From assembly GCF_025960985.1 (NCBI RefSeq), contig NZ_JAOQMX010000014.1:21581-85580 (forward strand): DNA of 64,000 bases, in the 5' to 3' direction. This document shows, in pieces, positions 52,162 to 61,132 of the stretch. This DNA is from Flavobacterium psychraerolatum. Lineage in GTDB: Bacteria > Bacteroidota > Bacteroidia > Flavobacteriales > Flavobacteriaceae. The number at the start of each line of letters is the position of its first letter. Position 1 is the stretch's first letter. Under the pieces are notes generated by a model. The model saw nothing but the letters and a program-made list of their open reading frames with translations. It was not told the DNA's origin and ran no database searches. The position numbers and the translations under genes were made by a program.

Positions 52162-53487
52162 ATGAAAAATTTTTTATTGAGTATTTCGCTATTGATTTCT
52201 TTAATTTCAATAGCACAAACGGTAGAGAAAGACACTACCAACGCTCGTGAGGTTGCGCAATTGCGAGAGTTAATGAAAGAGCAGTATGCTAAGTTAAAAA
52301 GTCTTGATGATAAGTTGTCTAAAATGAGTGGCGATGTTGACAAAGTCAAAAAGCTTCATATTTCGGGTTATGTTCAAGCTCAATATGAAAAGTATGATTA
52401 TTGGAACGCTAGCGGAAGTAGTCATGGAATTGCCGCAACTCCAGGTGCGCCAGCTATTACAAATTCATTTATGTTGCGAAGAGCACGTGTTAAGTTTTCG
52501 TATAAACCTGTAGATCAGGTAGAATTTGTTATGTGTCCAAATTTTGATGTAGATAAAGTTCAATTTAAAGATGTTTATGTACAATTAAATGATCGTTGGA
52601 CAAAAATATTTACTTTGACAATGGGGCAATTTCTTAGGCCAACTACCTATGAGATCGATTACTCATCGTCTTCAAGAGAATTTGCTGAAAGATCGTTGAT
52701 GTCAAGATCTTTGTATCCTTCAGAAAGAGAGCAGGGAGCAAAATTGGAAGCTAATTTTACGACTAAATATAATTTTCCTTTAAAACTAACTCTTGCTGTT
52801 GTTAATGGTAATTTTGGAGAAGGAGCATTAACCAATCAAATAAAAGATGTTGATGGTTCTAAAGATTTAATAGGTAGAGCAAGTTATTCTTTGAAGTTCC
52901 CTAAGCAAAAATTAGCTATTGATTTTGGAGGGCATACTTATTTAGGAAATAATACTGTTATTGCAGCACCTACAACCATATATACAGATGTAAACAACAA
53001 GCCATTTACACCTAAAATAGGGGATAAGTTGAGAAAAGATTTGTTTGGTGCTGAGATTCAAATATATTGGGATTTTCTTGGTGGATTGTCATTGAAGTCT
53101 GAGTATATCAGAGGAACTTATTCAGGACAAAGTTATTCTTCTGAAATAAATTCATCATTCACAGGTGATAGAGTTAGAAATGTTCAAGGTGCTTATGTTA
53201 CGTTGGTGAAAAATATTGATAAAAAAAATCAGTTAGGTTTTAGATGGGACATGTTTGATGCTAATACAAAATTATCTGGGAATGCTGTAAATTCTGTGGG
53301 TGATTTAAAATACAATAACTATGCTTTCTCTTATCTGTATCAGTTTAGTAGTAATGTTAGAATTATGGCTTCTTATCTGATGCCAATAAATGAAAAAAGT
53401 GCTAATATTGCTTTGGTTGGTACTGATTACGCTAATAAAGATGTGAAGGATAATACTTTCACACTTAGGTTACAAGCTAAATTTTAA
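52162..53487 (+). CDS. Porin_O_P-family outer-membrane porin with N-terminal coiled coil
   Basis: A 441-residue porin. The signal peptide (about 1-18) is followed by a coiled-coil (about 28-62; LRELMKEQYAKLKSLDDKL) that can trimerise, then an OprP-like barrel (KLHISGYVQAQYEKYDYW, FMLRRARVKFSYKPVDQVEF, WTKIFTLTMGQFLRPTTYEI) ending FTLRLQAKF. The coiled coil is absent from the first porin. Location directly before pstS with a shared promoter pattern supports a role as phosphate-selective channel; anion selectivity itself cannot be seen. Confidence 0.85.
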   Translation: MKNFLLSISLLISLISIAQTVEKDTTNAREVAQLRELMKEQYAKLKSLDDKLSKMSGDVDKVKKLHISGYVQAQYEKYDYWNASGSSHGIAATPGAPAITNSFMLRRARVKFSYKPVDQVEFVMCPNFDVDKVQFKDVYVQLNDRWTKIFTLTMGQFLRPTTYEIDYSSSSREFAERSLMSRSLYPSEREQGAKLEANFTTKYNFPLKLTLAVVNGNFGEGALTNQIKDVDGSKDLIGRASYSLKFPKQKLAIDFGGHTYLGNNTVIAAPTTIYTDVNNKPFTPKIGDKLRKDLFGAEIQIYWDFLGGLSLKSEYIRGTYSGQSYSSEINSSFTGDRVRNVQGAYVTLVKNIDKKNQLGFRWDMFDANTKLSGNAVNSVGDLKYNNYAFSYLYQFSSNVRIMASYLMPINEKSANIALVGTDYANKDVKDNTFTLRLQAKF

Positions 53488-53504
53488 AATTAATAAAGAT
53501 TGAA

Positions 53505-53548
53505 TAATATTGTCTTAACACAGGCTTAATACTGGTAAGCTAATTTTG
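53505..53548 (+). promoter_or_regulatory. Candidate Pho box and promoter of pstS
   Basis: Three half-sites, TAATA (53505), TAACA (53516) and TAATA (53527), are each 11 bases apart and lie 40, 29 and 18 bases before the TTTG of TAATTTTG (53541-53548). This is the best example in the window. The ATG at 53575 is 26 bases after the -7 element. Confidence 0.65.
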
Positions 53549-53574
53549 TAAAAAAATAAATAAAGAATTAAAAA

Positions 53575-54432
53575 ATGAATAAATTTAAATTATTTTTAAT
53601 ATTACCATTGATTGGTATGTTAAGTTGTGGTAAAGCTAAAACTGAAGATAAGGCAGAAGCTAATGCTGAGGTATCGGTGACAATAAAAGGTAGTGATACT
53701 GTTTTACCTTTGGCTCAAAAAGAAGCTGAGGAATTAATGAAAAATGATGCAAATGTAAGTGTTACAGTTGTAGGAGGAGGATCTGGTGTAGGATTGACTG
53801 CTTTGATTGACGGTACTACTGATATAGCAATGGCGTCAAGAGATTTGAAAACAGAAGAGAAATTAAAATTTTCTGAGTCTAAAACAGAAATCGAAGAAGT
53901 TGTTATTGCTTATGATGCCTTGGCGGTAATCGTAAACCCAGCAAATAAAGTTTCGCAGTTGACTCGTGAGCAACTAGAGAAAATTTACATTGGTGAAATT
54001 AAAAACTGGAAAGAAGTAGGTGGAGCAGATGAAAAAATTGTACCGTATTCAAGAGAGTCTTCTTCTGGGACATATGAGTTTTTCAAAGAAGAAGTAATGA
54101 ATAAGAAAAATTATGCTACAAGTATTTTGAGTTTACCTGCTACTGGAGCTATAGTTCAGGCAGTTGGTCAAACAAAAGGAGCTATTGGATATGTAGGTCT
54201 TGCTTATGAGACTAAGGAAGTGAAGCAATTGGCGGTTTCTTACGATCAAGGTAAAAACTATATTGCTCCATCTGTAGCAAGTGCAAAAGATAAAACATAC
54301 CCAATATCTAGACCTTTGTTCTATATGTTCAATAAAACAAATGCAGCAAAAGTAAAAACAGTTGTTGATTATGCATTATCTCCTGCAGGACAAAAAAATG
54401 TTGCAGAAATAGGGTATGTTCCTTTAGATTAA
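53575..54432 (+). CDS. pstS: Phosphate ABC transporter substrate-binding lipoprotein
   Basis: A 285-residue phosphate-binding lipoprotein (lipobox LSC, Cys18). The PBP fold carries the phosphate signatures IKGSDTVLPLA (about 37-47), VVGGGSGVGLTALIDGTTDI (about 65-84), MASRDL (about 86-91), and SRESSSGTYEFF (about 159-170), with Ser, Thr, Asp and Arg for anion binding. LTREQLEKIYIGEIKNWKEV (129-148) is the segment shared with PstC. It is the first of the pst genes and has a Pho-type promoter; a terminator separates it from pstC, which allows pstS to be made in excess. Confidence 0.95.
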   Translation: MNKFKLFLILPLIGMLSCGKAKTEDKAEANAEVSVTIKGSDTVLPLAQKEAEELMKNDANVSVTVVGGGSGVGLTALIDGTTDIAMASRDLKTEEKLKFSESKTEIEEVVIAYDALAVIVNPANKVSQLTREQLEKIYIGEIKNWKEVGGADEKIVPYSRESSSGTYEFFKEEVMNKKNYATSILSLPATGAIVQAVGQTKGAIGYVGLAYETKEVKQLAVSYDQGKNYIAPSVASAKDKTYPISRPLFYMFNKTNAAKVKTVVDYALSPAGQKNVAEIGYVPLD

Positions 54433-54460
54433 ATACAATAGGTTAATTATTATACGGTTG

Positions 54461-54490
54461 AAAGCTGCCTTTTTAAGGCAGCTTTTTTTT
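54461..54490 (+). terminator. pstS terminator
   Basis: AAAGCTGCCTT (54461-54471) and AAGGCAGCTTT (54475-54485) form a perfect stem with a T-tract. Confidence 0.85.
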
Positions 54491-54759
54491 GCGTTATATT
54501 TTGAGGAAATTCCATTGAGTGGAGTGGTTAAAATTGGTAGTTGTTAACGGTATTGTTATTATTATTTTAGTCTAATAAAAATAATATGGGTAAAGTTGTT
54601 GAGTGGTTAATATGCTTCTTTATATCATAATATTGGTGTTCTGAGAGTTAATTTTGTTCAAAATTTCGCTTAACATTAAGTTAACACAAGGATAATAATC
54701 TACGAACATCTATTATCTAGGTGTAGTGTAATTTTGTCAAAAAAATTAAATATACTGAT
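54491..54759. other. pstS-pstC intergenic region
   Basis: About 270 bases without a gene. It has a tandem array of half-sites TTAACA, TTAACA, ATAATA at 54671-54698 and a -7 element at 54729-54736, annotated separately. Confidence 0.5.
54672..54736 (+). promoter_or_regulatory. Candidate Pho box and promoter of pstC
   Basis: TAACA (54672), TAACA (54683), TAATA (54694) and a weaker GAACA (54705) are spaced 11 bases. TAATTTTG lies at 54729-54736; the last two half-sites are 39 and 28 bases before its TTTG, one base short of the spacing at the other sites. The start could therefore be shifted. Confidence 0.45.
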
Positions 54760-55968
54760 TTGAAAACAAATTTAAAACAAATTAAAGAAAAGGCTATAGA
54801 GTCAGTTTTAATGCTAAGTAGTGTAACTACAAGCATTACGGTGATTTTAATTGTCTTTTTTTTGTTTATAGAAGGTGCAGGGGTATTTAGTAGAAAACCC
54901 ATTGATGACGGTTTTTTGTTAGCAGTAGCCGCTTCAAATTCAGTAAAAAAGCTTTCTCCCGAACAAGTCAAAGATGTTTACGATCAAAAAATTAAAAACT
55001 GGAAAGAAGTAGGTGGGCCTGATTTGCCTATCGTATTATTTCGAACTTCTGATATATCAGATTATTATACTGATGAGGAGCTAGGGAAGAATTTTGAATA
55101 TTTTCCACAAAGGATTAATGAGCTTATTACTAAAACACCAGGCATCATTGCTTTTTTCTCAGAGACTTATAAAGCCAAAAAATTTGCAGGAAGAGAATTG
55201 GAAATTGATAAAATAACAATTTCAAAGTTCTTATCTGGTGAAGAGTGGTTTCCAACTGCGCAACCTATCGCGCAAATGGGGGTGAAGCCTTTGATCTACG
55301 GAACGCTTTGGGTGAGTTTTGGAGCTATTTTAATAGCTTTACCAATTGGTTTGGCGGCTGCCATTTTTTTGAGTGAAATTGCTAAGAAAAAAACACGTAA
55401 TCTGTTAAAACCTTTAATTGAGCTTTTAGCAGGTATTCCTTCTGTTGTATATGGTTTTTTTGGTTTGGTTGTTATCGTTCCTTTGATTCAGAGTACTTTT
55501 AATTTACCTGTTGGAGAGACTGCCTTGGCTGGTTCTGTAGTTTTGGCTATTATGGCCTTGCCAACAATCATAACCATTTCAGAGGATGCCATGCGCAATA
55601 CTCCTAGAGCTATGAAAGAGGCGAGTTTGGCATTGGGGGCAAGTCATTGGCAAACTATTTACAAAGTGGTCGTTCCTTATTCGGCTTCAGGGATAACTGC
55701 TGGTGCTATCTTAGGTATTGGTAGAGCAATTGGAGAAACCATGGCCGTCTTAATGGTGACAGGAAACGCAGCTGTAATTCCGCATTCATTTCTTGCCCCG
55801 GTTCGTACCATTCCAGCTACTATCGCTGCAGAATTAGGTGAAGCGCCAAACGGTGGATTACATTACGAAGCATTATTCGCTTTGGGGTGTATTTTATTTA
55901 TTATCACATTCGGAATTAATATGTTGGTTGAATTAGTTACCAGTAGAAATTCGCATAAAAAACATTAG
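54760..55968 (+). CDS. pstC: Phosphate ABC transporter permease PstC with extra periplasmic loop
   Basis: A 402-residue permease, larger than E. coli PstC (about 320). TTG at 54760 is taken as start because it gives a basic segment before helix 1 (about 18-42). Between helix 1 and helix 2 lies a loop of about 130 residues (43-175) whose centre resembles PstS: LSPEQVKDVYDQKIKNWKEV plus GG at 65-86 aligns with PstS 129-150 (13 of 22 identical). The rest is the permease core with IELLAGIPSVVYGFFGL, the EAA loop EASLALGASHWQTIYKVVVP and IGRAIGETMAVLMV. One base separates it from pstA. Confidence 0.9.
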   Translation: MKTNLKQIKEKAIESVLMLSSVTTSITVILIVFFLFIEGAGVFSRKPIDDGFLLAVAASNSVKKLSPEQVKDVYDQKIKNWKEVGGPDLPIVLFRTSDISDYYTDEELGKNFEYFPQRINELITKTPGIIAFFSETYKAKKFAGRELEIDKITISKFLSGEEWFPTAQPIAQMGVKPLIYGTLWVSFGAILIALPIGLAAAIFLSEIAKKKTRNLLKPLIELLAGIPSVVYGFFGLVVIVPLIQSTFNLPVGETALAGSVVLAIMALPTIITISEDAMRNTPRAMKEASLALGASHWQTIYKVVVPYSASGITAGAILGIGRAIGETMAVLMVTGNAAVIPHSFLAPVRTIPATIAAELGEAPNGGLHYEALFALGCILFIITFGINMLVELVTSRNSHKKH

Positions 55969-55969
55969 T

Positions 55970-56848
55970 ATGAGTACAGAAAATAAATTAGTTAATAAAA
56001 AAAGACGCAATCAAAACATTGCTTTTGGCTTGTTCACAGGAATAAGTTATAGTATTGTTGCCCTTTTGTTTGTTATTTTGGCTTTTATTGTTGTTAAAGG
56101 AATTGGAGTTATTAGTTGGGAATTTATTTCAGCTATGCCGAAAGACGGTATGACTGCTGGAGGTATTTTTCCGGCTATTGTTGGGACACTTTGTTTGGTT
56201 TTGGTGAGTATGTTTTTTGCGTTTCCAGTTGGTGTTTTGGCTGCTATTTATATGAATGAATATGTGAAAGACGGTTGGGTAAAAAAAATCATTAAACAAA
56301 TGACTAATAATCTTGCTGGAGTTCCTTCAATTGTGTTTGGGCTTTTTGGGATGTCTTTATTTGTTAATAAATTAGGTTTTGGAGATTCAATCCTAGCGGG
56401 TGGTTTAACGCTCGGGTTGCTTGTTTTACCAGTAGTGATTAGAACTACCGAAGAGTCTTTGAAGGCAGTAGACGATACCTTTAGGCAAGCTAGTTTAGGA
56501 TTGGGAGCAAGTAAATGGCAGACGACACGAAATGTAGTTTTTCCAATTGCCTTCCCTAATATTATCACAGGACTAATTTTGTCCATCGGACGTGTTTCTG
56601 GAGAAACAGCTCCTATATTATTTACCGTTGCAGCTTATTTTTTACCCAAATTGCCAACTTCTATCTTTGATCAAGCGATGGCATTGCCTTATCATTTATA
56701 TGTAATTTCGACTAGTGGTACAAATATTGAAGCTTCTAGAGCAATGGCTTATGGAACAGCGCTAGTGCTGATTGTAATTGTTTTGATTTCAAATTTGTTG
56801 GCAAACAAGCTTCGTAAACATTTTGGGAAAAAAGTAAAAATGAATTAA
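55970..56848 (+). CDS. pstA: Phosphate ABC transporter permease PstA
   Basis: A 292-residue permease with six membrane helices. The EAA loop region (FRQASLGLGASKWQTTRNVV) contacts PstB. Other landmarks are the basic N-terminus (NKKRRNQN), ISWEFISAMPKDGMTAGG, NNLAGVPSIVFGLFGM and SIGRVSGETAPILFT. It pairs with PstC to form the channel. It begins one base after pstC, so translation is probably coupled; pstB follows after a 184-base gap. Confidence 0.95.
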   Translation: MSTENKLVNKKRRNQNIAFGLFTGISYSIVALLFVILAFIVVKGIGVISWEFISAMPKDGMTAGGIFPAIVGTLCLVLVSMFFAFPVGVLAAIYMNEYVKDGWVKKIIKQMTNNLAGVPSIVFGLFGMSLFVNKLGFGDSILAGGLTLGLLVLPVVIRTTEESLKAVDDTFRQASLGLGASKWQTTRNVVFPIAFPNIITGLILSIGRVSGETAPILFTVAAYFLPKLPTSIFDQAMALPYHLYVISTSGTNIEASRAMAYGTALVLIVIVLISNLLANKLRKHFGKKVKMN

Positions 56849-57032
56849 TGCATCTAAAGGCTAAGAATGTATTAATTTCTATCTTTTTATGCGTTTTTTT
56901 CTTAAATTTATTAAATAATAATTGATACTGATTGGCTCTTCATTACAGTTCTCGTGACTGGAGTGTAATCCCTTTTTTTGGAAGTATCACCTGTAAATCA
57001 TTGGACTAAATAAAATTTGTAATTAGTATAAC

Positions 57033-57785
57033 ATGCATAAAATAGTATCACAGAACGTAAATTTTTATTACGGAGAATTTCAAGCTTTACATGATATCTC
57101 ATTATCTGTAAAAGAAAATACAGTGACCGCTTTAATTGGGCCTTCCGGTTGTGGAAAATCAACTTATTTACGTTTGTTGAACCGCATGAATGACTTAATT
57201 GATAATACGCAAATGTCGGGTACAATTACTATTGATGGTAATGATATATATGACAAGCAAACGAATGTAGATGATTTAAGAAAAAACGTTGGTATGGTTT
57301 TTCAAAAACCAAACCCTTTTCCTAAAACAATTTTTGAAAACGTTGCTTATGGTTTGCGTGTAAATGGGATAACGGATAAAAAGATAATCGAAGAACGCGT
57401 TATTACTTCTATTGAGCAAGTGGCACTTTGGGATGAAGTAAAAGATAAATTGCATAAATCGGCTTTTGAACTTTCGGGGGGACAACAACAACGTTTGTGT
57501 ATTGCACGAGCCTTGGCGATACAGCCTTCTGTATTGTTGATGGATGAACCTACCTCTGCATTAGATCCTATTTCAACATCAAAAGTAGAAGAGCTCATTT
57601 ATGAATTAAAAAAACAATATACTATTGTGATCGTAACGCACAATATGCAACAAGCTGGACGTATCAGTGATAATACGGCTTTTTTCTATATGGGTGAATT
57701 GATTGAGTATGATAAAACCAAAACAATTTTTACTAAACCAACCAAAAAACAAACGGAAGATTATATAACGGGAAGATTTGGTTAA
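57033..57785 (+). CDS. pstB: Phosphate ABC transporter ATP-binding protein
   Basis: A 250-residue ATPase that powers PstCA. Walker [10 protein letters not shown] is at 36-44, the Q-loop in [20 protein letters not shown] near 90, signature [15 protein letters not shown] near 150, Walker [13 protein letters not shown] near 170 and the switch His in [16 protein letters not shown] is characteristic for PstB. It starts 184 bases after pstA, with no terminator seen, and 43 bases before phoU. Confidence 0.97.
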   Translation: MHKIVSQNVNFYYGEFQALHDISLSVKENTVTALIGPSGCGKSTYLRLLNRMNDLIDNTQMSGTITIDGNDIYDKQTNVDDLRKNVGMVFQKPNPFPKTIFENVAYGLRVNGITDKKIIEERVITSIEQVALWDEVKDKLHKSAFELSGGQQQRLCIARALAIQPSVLLMDEPTSALDPISTSKVEELIYELKKQYTIVIVTHNMQQAGRISDNTAFFYMGELIEYDKTKTIFTKPTKKQTEDYITGRFG

Positions 57786-57828
57786 TCATTGGTTAAAATA
57801 GTATCTTTCAATCTTTAAATTAAATACA

Positions 57829-58497
57829 ATGGCATCACATCTAGAATTAGAAATAGATAAACTAAAAAACGTAATCGTTAAAATTGGTGAATTGGCAGAA
57901 GGTCAAGTCAATGAAGCGATCAAAGCCTTGCTATATGAACCTTTCTCTGAGGTTAAAGAAGTAAGAAAAACTGAAAATAAAATCGATAAATTAGATGTTA
58001 AGATTGATGATATCTGTCAAGGTATTTTTGCCTTACAACAACCAGTAGCCTCAGATTTGAGATTTATAATATCATCTATGCAAATTGGAAATGAAATTGA
58101 ACGTATTGGTGATCTTGCAATGAGTATTATCAAACAATCAAAAAGCATTAAAGAAAAGCATGAACTGGTTTCTCAATTTAATATTTCATTAATTGCTAAA
58201 GATGTACAGTTGATTACCACCAAAATGAATCAATGTTTTGTAGCTTTGGATGAAAGTCTCATTGATGATATTTTTGTTTTAAATACAAATGTTAAGAATA
58301 AAAGTACTGAAGCGATTGAAAATATAATTGCTGAAATGAAAAATAATTCCAAAAAAGTTATTTCGGGTACACATTTGGTGATCGCTTTAAAACATTTGGA
58401 GCGCATAGCAGATCATAATTCAAATGTTGCAGAATCGGTTTATTTCATGATTAATGCAAAGACTATTAAGCACGAAAAATACTCGGATAAAAAGTAA
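57829..58497 (+). CDS. phoU: Phosphate signalling regulator PhoU
   Basis: A 222-residue all-helical protein of two three-helix bundles (PhoU repeats about 10-100 and 115-210). It dampens PhoR signalling and Pst transport when phosphate is plentiful. Metal-binding-type segments are LDVKIDDICQGIFALQQPVA with RFIISSMQIGNEIERIGDLA (about 77-96), and LKHLERIADHNSNVAESVYF (about 185-204). Last gene of the pst operon, with a strong terminator after it. Confidence 0.94.
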   Translation: MASHLELEIDKLKNVIVKIGELAEGQVNEAIKALLYEPFSEVKEVRKTENKIDKLDVKIDDICQGIFALQQPVASDLRFIISSMQIGNEIERIGDLAMSIIKQSKSIKEKHELVSQFNISLIAKDVQLITTKMNQCFVALDESLIDDIFVLNTNVKNKSTEAIENIIAEMKNNSKKVISGTHLVIALKHLERIADHNSNVAESVYFMINAKTIKHEKYSDKK

Positions 58498-58510
58498 TAT
58501 AGCATAGTAA

Positions 58511-58561
58511 AAAAAAAGCTGATTTTAGAATTCGTATTGAATTTTGAAATCAGCTTTTTTT
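58511..58561 (+). terminator. phoU terminator
   Basis: AAAAAAGCTGATTT (58512-58525) and AAATCAGCTTTTTT (58547-58560) form a perfect 14-base-pair stem with a 21-base loop and a T-tail. Confidence 0.85.
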
Positions 58562-59079
58562 GTTTAATAAATGTTGCTTTACTTTTATAATTTCAAATTT
58601 TTTCGATTGTTAGTTTTTTTAAAATTTTAAAACTATCAAAAAATATTTTTGTCAAAAACACCAAGTATCAATATCATTTATCGTATTTGTATTTTTGATA
58701 CTAAATAGTTATCGAAATTAGCTTCTTTAAAACGTTTTTAAGCTATTTTTTTTAGAAATAGGTATTATTGTGTATTTGAGTTCGTATTTGTTTGTTAAAG
58801 TTGTTTATTTTCGTTTTTGGTCAATTTGGTAGGTTGTTTTTCTAGTATTTTTGAAAAAAGAGTAAATTTTATTTCTGGTAATAAATCTTACTCTTTTTGT
58901 GGTAAATGTGACAAATTTCTAATATATTGTTTTATTATTAGGATATGCTACTCCTTTTTTTGAACTCTATTTGTCAAAACGCAAACTATTTGATACTGAT
59001 TTTTTAGATTTTTGTGTCCGTTCACTGATGGTCAATGTGTAAAGTAATTTCGCTAATGTCCTTTTATTGCATATACAAA
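58562..59079. other. AT-rich intergenic region after phoU
   Basis: About 520 bases with no gene-like frame. GTATCAA/TTGATAC arms near 58663 and 58696 and another TTTGATACT near 58988 are the only repeated words; no promoter or terminator is convincing. Confidence 0.4.
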
Positions 59080-60156
59080 CTACTGTTTTTTATCGAAAAT
59101 CTTTAAAATATCCGTCCAATTTGTCTCATCATTTCTGTTGGATAGACCGCTATAATCTTTGACTCGCTTAAGATCATCGATCTTAAAATTTTCTTGATTT
59201 GAATAGGGGACAAGTCCTTCTTTTTCGAATTTTTCTGCCAAATAGATTTGTTCATATTGACCTGGAGTTGGAATGAAAAAGGCCTTTTTATTTAGTTTAA
59301 CTAAGTCCATAATAGTAGTATAACCAGACCTACAAAGCACGATTTCGCTTTCTTGCATAAACTGTTCTAGTTGGCGTGTTTTCATGAAGTTGTAATAAGT
59401 AATATTGCCTAGATGTTCTTCTGTTTGTGTTTTTTCAATCGTTCCTTTGACGAAAACTACTTTTCCTATGTAAGTGTTGAGTTCCTTGATAAGATGTTGT
59501 TCTAGTAATCCTCGTTGCGGTTCGGGTCCAGAGAGCAATATCATCAAATCATATTTTTTTTCTGTTTTAATAGGGTGTAATCTGCTCACAGGGCCAATGT
59601 ACACCAATTTTAGATCATCCGTAGGTGCACTATGGCTTAGTATACCAGATAAGTTGGGTTCGATAGCTACATCAGGCACCCAACAGGCACTAAATTTTTT
59701 TATAAAGTATTGATGTAATCTAGTACTTATCCAGGTTGTGTTTCCTGTTAATACGCTGACTTGGTGAGTGAGGTAAACAGAGGGGATTTTTGTTGAATAG
59801 CACCCCATTCTATTGTCGGATAGAATTCCTGCTAGTTCGTATTTCTTTACCCATTTTGAAATTATTTTGTTTTCTTCATAGATGGAGAAGGCTATTTTTG
59901 GGAGATTTTGTACGAGCTTTAGCTTGAAATATTTTCCTTTTTTTGGGTATTCTACCGCTGTAGTGGGTAATTGAAGACATAATATATAAGGAAATTCTTT
60001 TTTTAATAGTAGTAATGCCTGTCCATCTGATGCAATGATTGTTGTAAAATTATGGTTGTGTAGCTTTTTGATTATAGGGATGCAACGGGTAGCATGACCT
60101 AAACCCCAGTTCAAAACAGTGATTAATATTGTTTTGTTTTCGTATTCGGTTTCCAT
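59080..60156 (-). CDS. MurG-like glycosyltransferase
   Basis: A 358-residue GT-B enzyme resembling the MurG/UDP-glycosyltransferase group. The N-terminal motif VLNWGLGHATRCIPIIKKL (about 14-32) has the Gly-rich acceptor loop; the C-terminal half has LMILLSGPEPQRGLLEQHL (about 205-223) and the donor-binding region VLCRSGYTTIMDLVKLNKKAFFIP (about 272-296), then PGQYEQIYLAEKFEKEG (about 298-314). No signal peptide. It probably makes a glycolipid or cell-surface glycan; the acceptor and donor are unknown. Monocistronic and flanked by long AT-rich regions. Confidence 0.8.
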   Translation of the reverse strand: METEYENKTILITVLNWGLGHATRCIPIIKKLHNHNFTTIIASDGQALLLLKKEFPYILCLQLPTTAVEYPKKGKYFKLKLVQNLPKIAFSIYEENKIISKWVKKYELAGILSDNRMGCYSTKIPSVYLTHQVSVLTGNTTWISTRLHQYFIKKFSACWVPDVAIEPNLSGILSHSAPTDDLKLVYIGPVSRLHPIKTEKKYDLMILLSGPEPQRGLLEQHLIKELNTYIGKVVFVKGTIEKTQTEEHLGNITYYNFMKTRQLEQFMQESEIVLCRSGYTTIMDLVKLNKKAFFIPTPGQYEQIYLAEKFEKEGLVPYSNQENFKIDDLKRVKDYSGLSNRNDETNWTDILKIFDKKQ

Positions 60157-60703
60157 ATCTATATTACTTTTCTGAAAGGTACTACTTGTATGTTTTGTGA
60201 TTGTTTGTTGAACTATTAAATTAATATTAAATTTATATCGTCTTTTTTGTTTTAGATTTAGTATGTCTTTTTTGCTTTAATTTAATTTTAATAGCATTGG
60301 ACTATTTATTTTTATATACCTATTTATGTGTTTTGTTTTTTGAAATACTACTTTTCATAGTAACTCTTAGATTGGTTTTCTTTACCAATAATGATTCATA
60401 ATATTAAAAGTAAGGATTCTTTTTTTTTGATTTCATAATCATTATCTTTTATTGATTTAGCATTTTGCTAACTTTTTCCGCGTTAATTATTAAGAAAAAA
60501 CTTTTGTGTATTCCCAATTTTCCGTTATTTATTGGGGGTTTAATATCCGTCTTCAACGTGTATATAGGTCATTCATCGAAAATATTAAAGTAAAGAATAT
60601 AGTACTTATTTTTTGTTATTATAAAATTTAATTTCGAATAGGTAGTGATTTTACGAGTCTATTTTTTTATATAATAGGAGGGTGCTATTGATATCATGAA
60701 TTT

Positions 60704-60732
60704 ATTTCATACTGATACGTACAGTGTGAAAT
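60704..60732. repeat. Inverted repeat in the gene-poor region
   Basis: ATTTCATACTG and CAGTGTGAAAT pair with one mismatch around ATACGTA. It has no following T-tract, so an operator or RNA hairpin is as likely as a terminator. Confidence 0.4.
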
Positions 60733-61124
60733 GATATTTTGTAGGGGTTTGTCATATTTTTTAATTTTATATTAGTTTGATTTCTCATGGAAATACGCAT
60801 TTGTAGTATTCTATAAGTGTTTTTTATAAGTTATTTGTTTCTTTTGTTTTGCTTGTTAAAGATTGGTTGCACTCAAATTAGCCTTTTAAATGCTGTAAAT
60901 GAAGTGATATTTTTGCAGTCTTTTTCAGGTAATTCGCAGTTACTGTTAATAGTTTTTTGTCCTTTTTATCTCTAAGTATCTTACGTATTTTGTGAACATG
61001 AGATGATTTTTTGCCTTGTTATTTATTTTTTAATATACTTCAAAAGTCTTGTCTTTAAAGCATTTTTATAAACAGAAAATGTTGATAAGTATTATTTGTA
61101 GTTTTTTTATTTTTTTTAAAAGCT

Positions 61125-61132
61125 TATATTTG
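61125..61132 (+). promoter_or_regulatory. -7 element upstream of the secreted protein at 61216
   Basis: TATATTTG matches TAnnTTTG, 83 bases before the ATG at 61216. No well-spaced -33 element. Confidence 0.35.
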
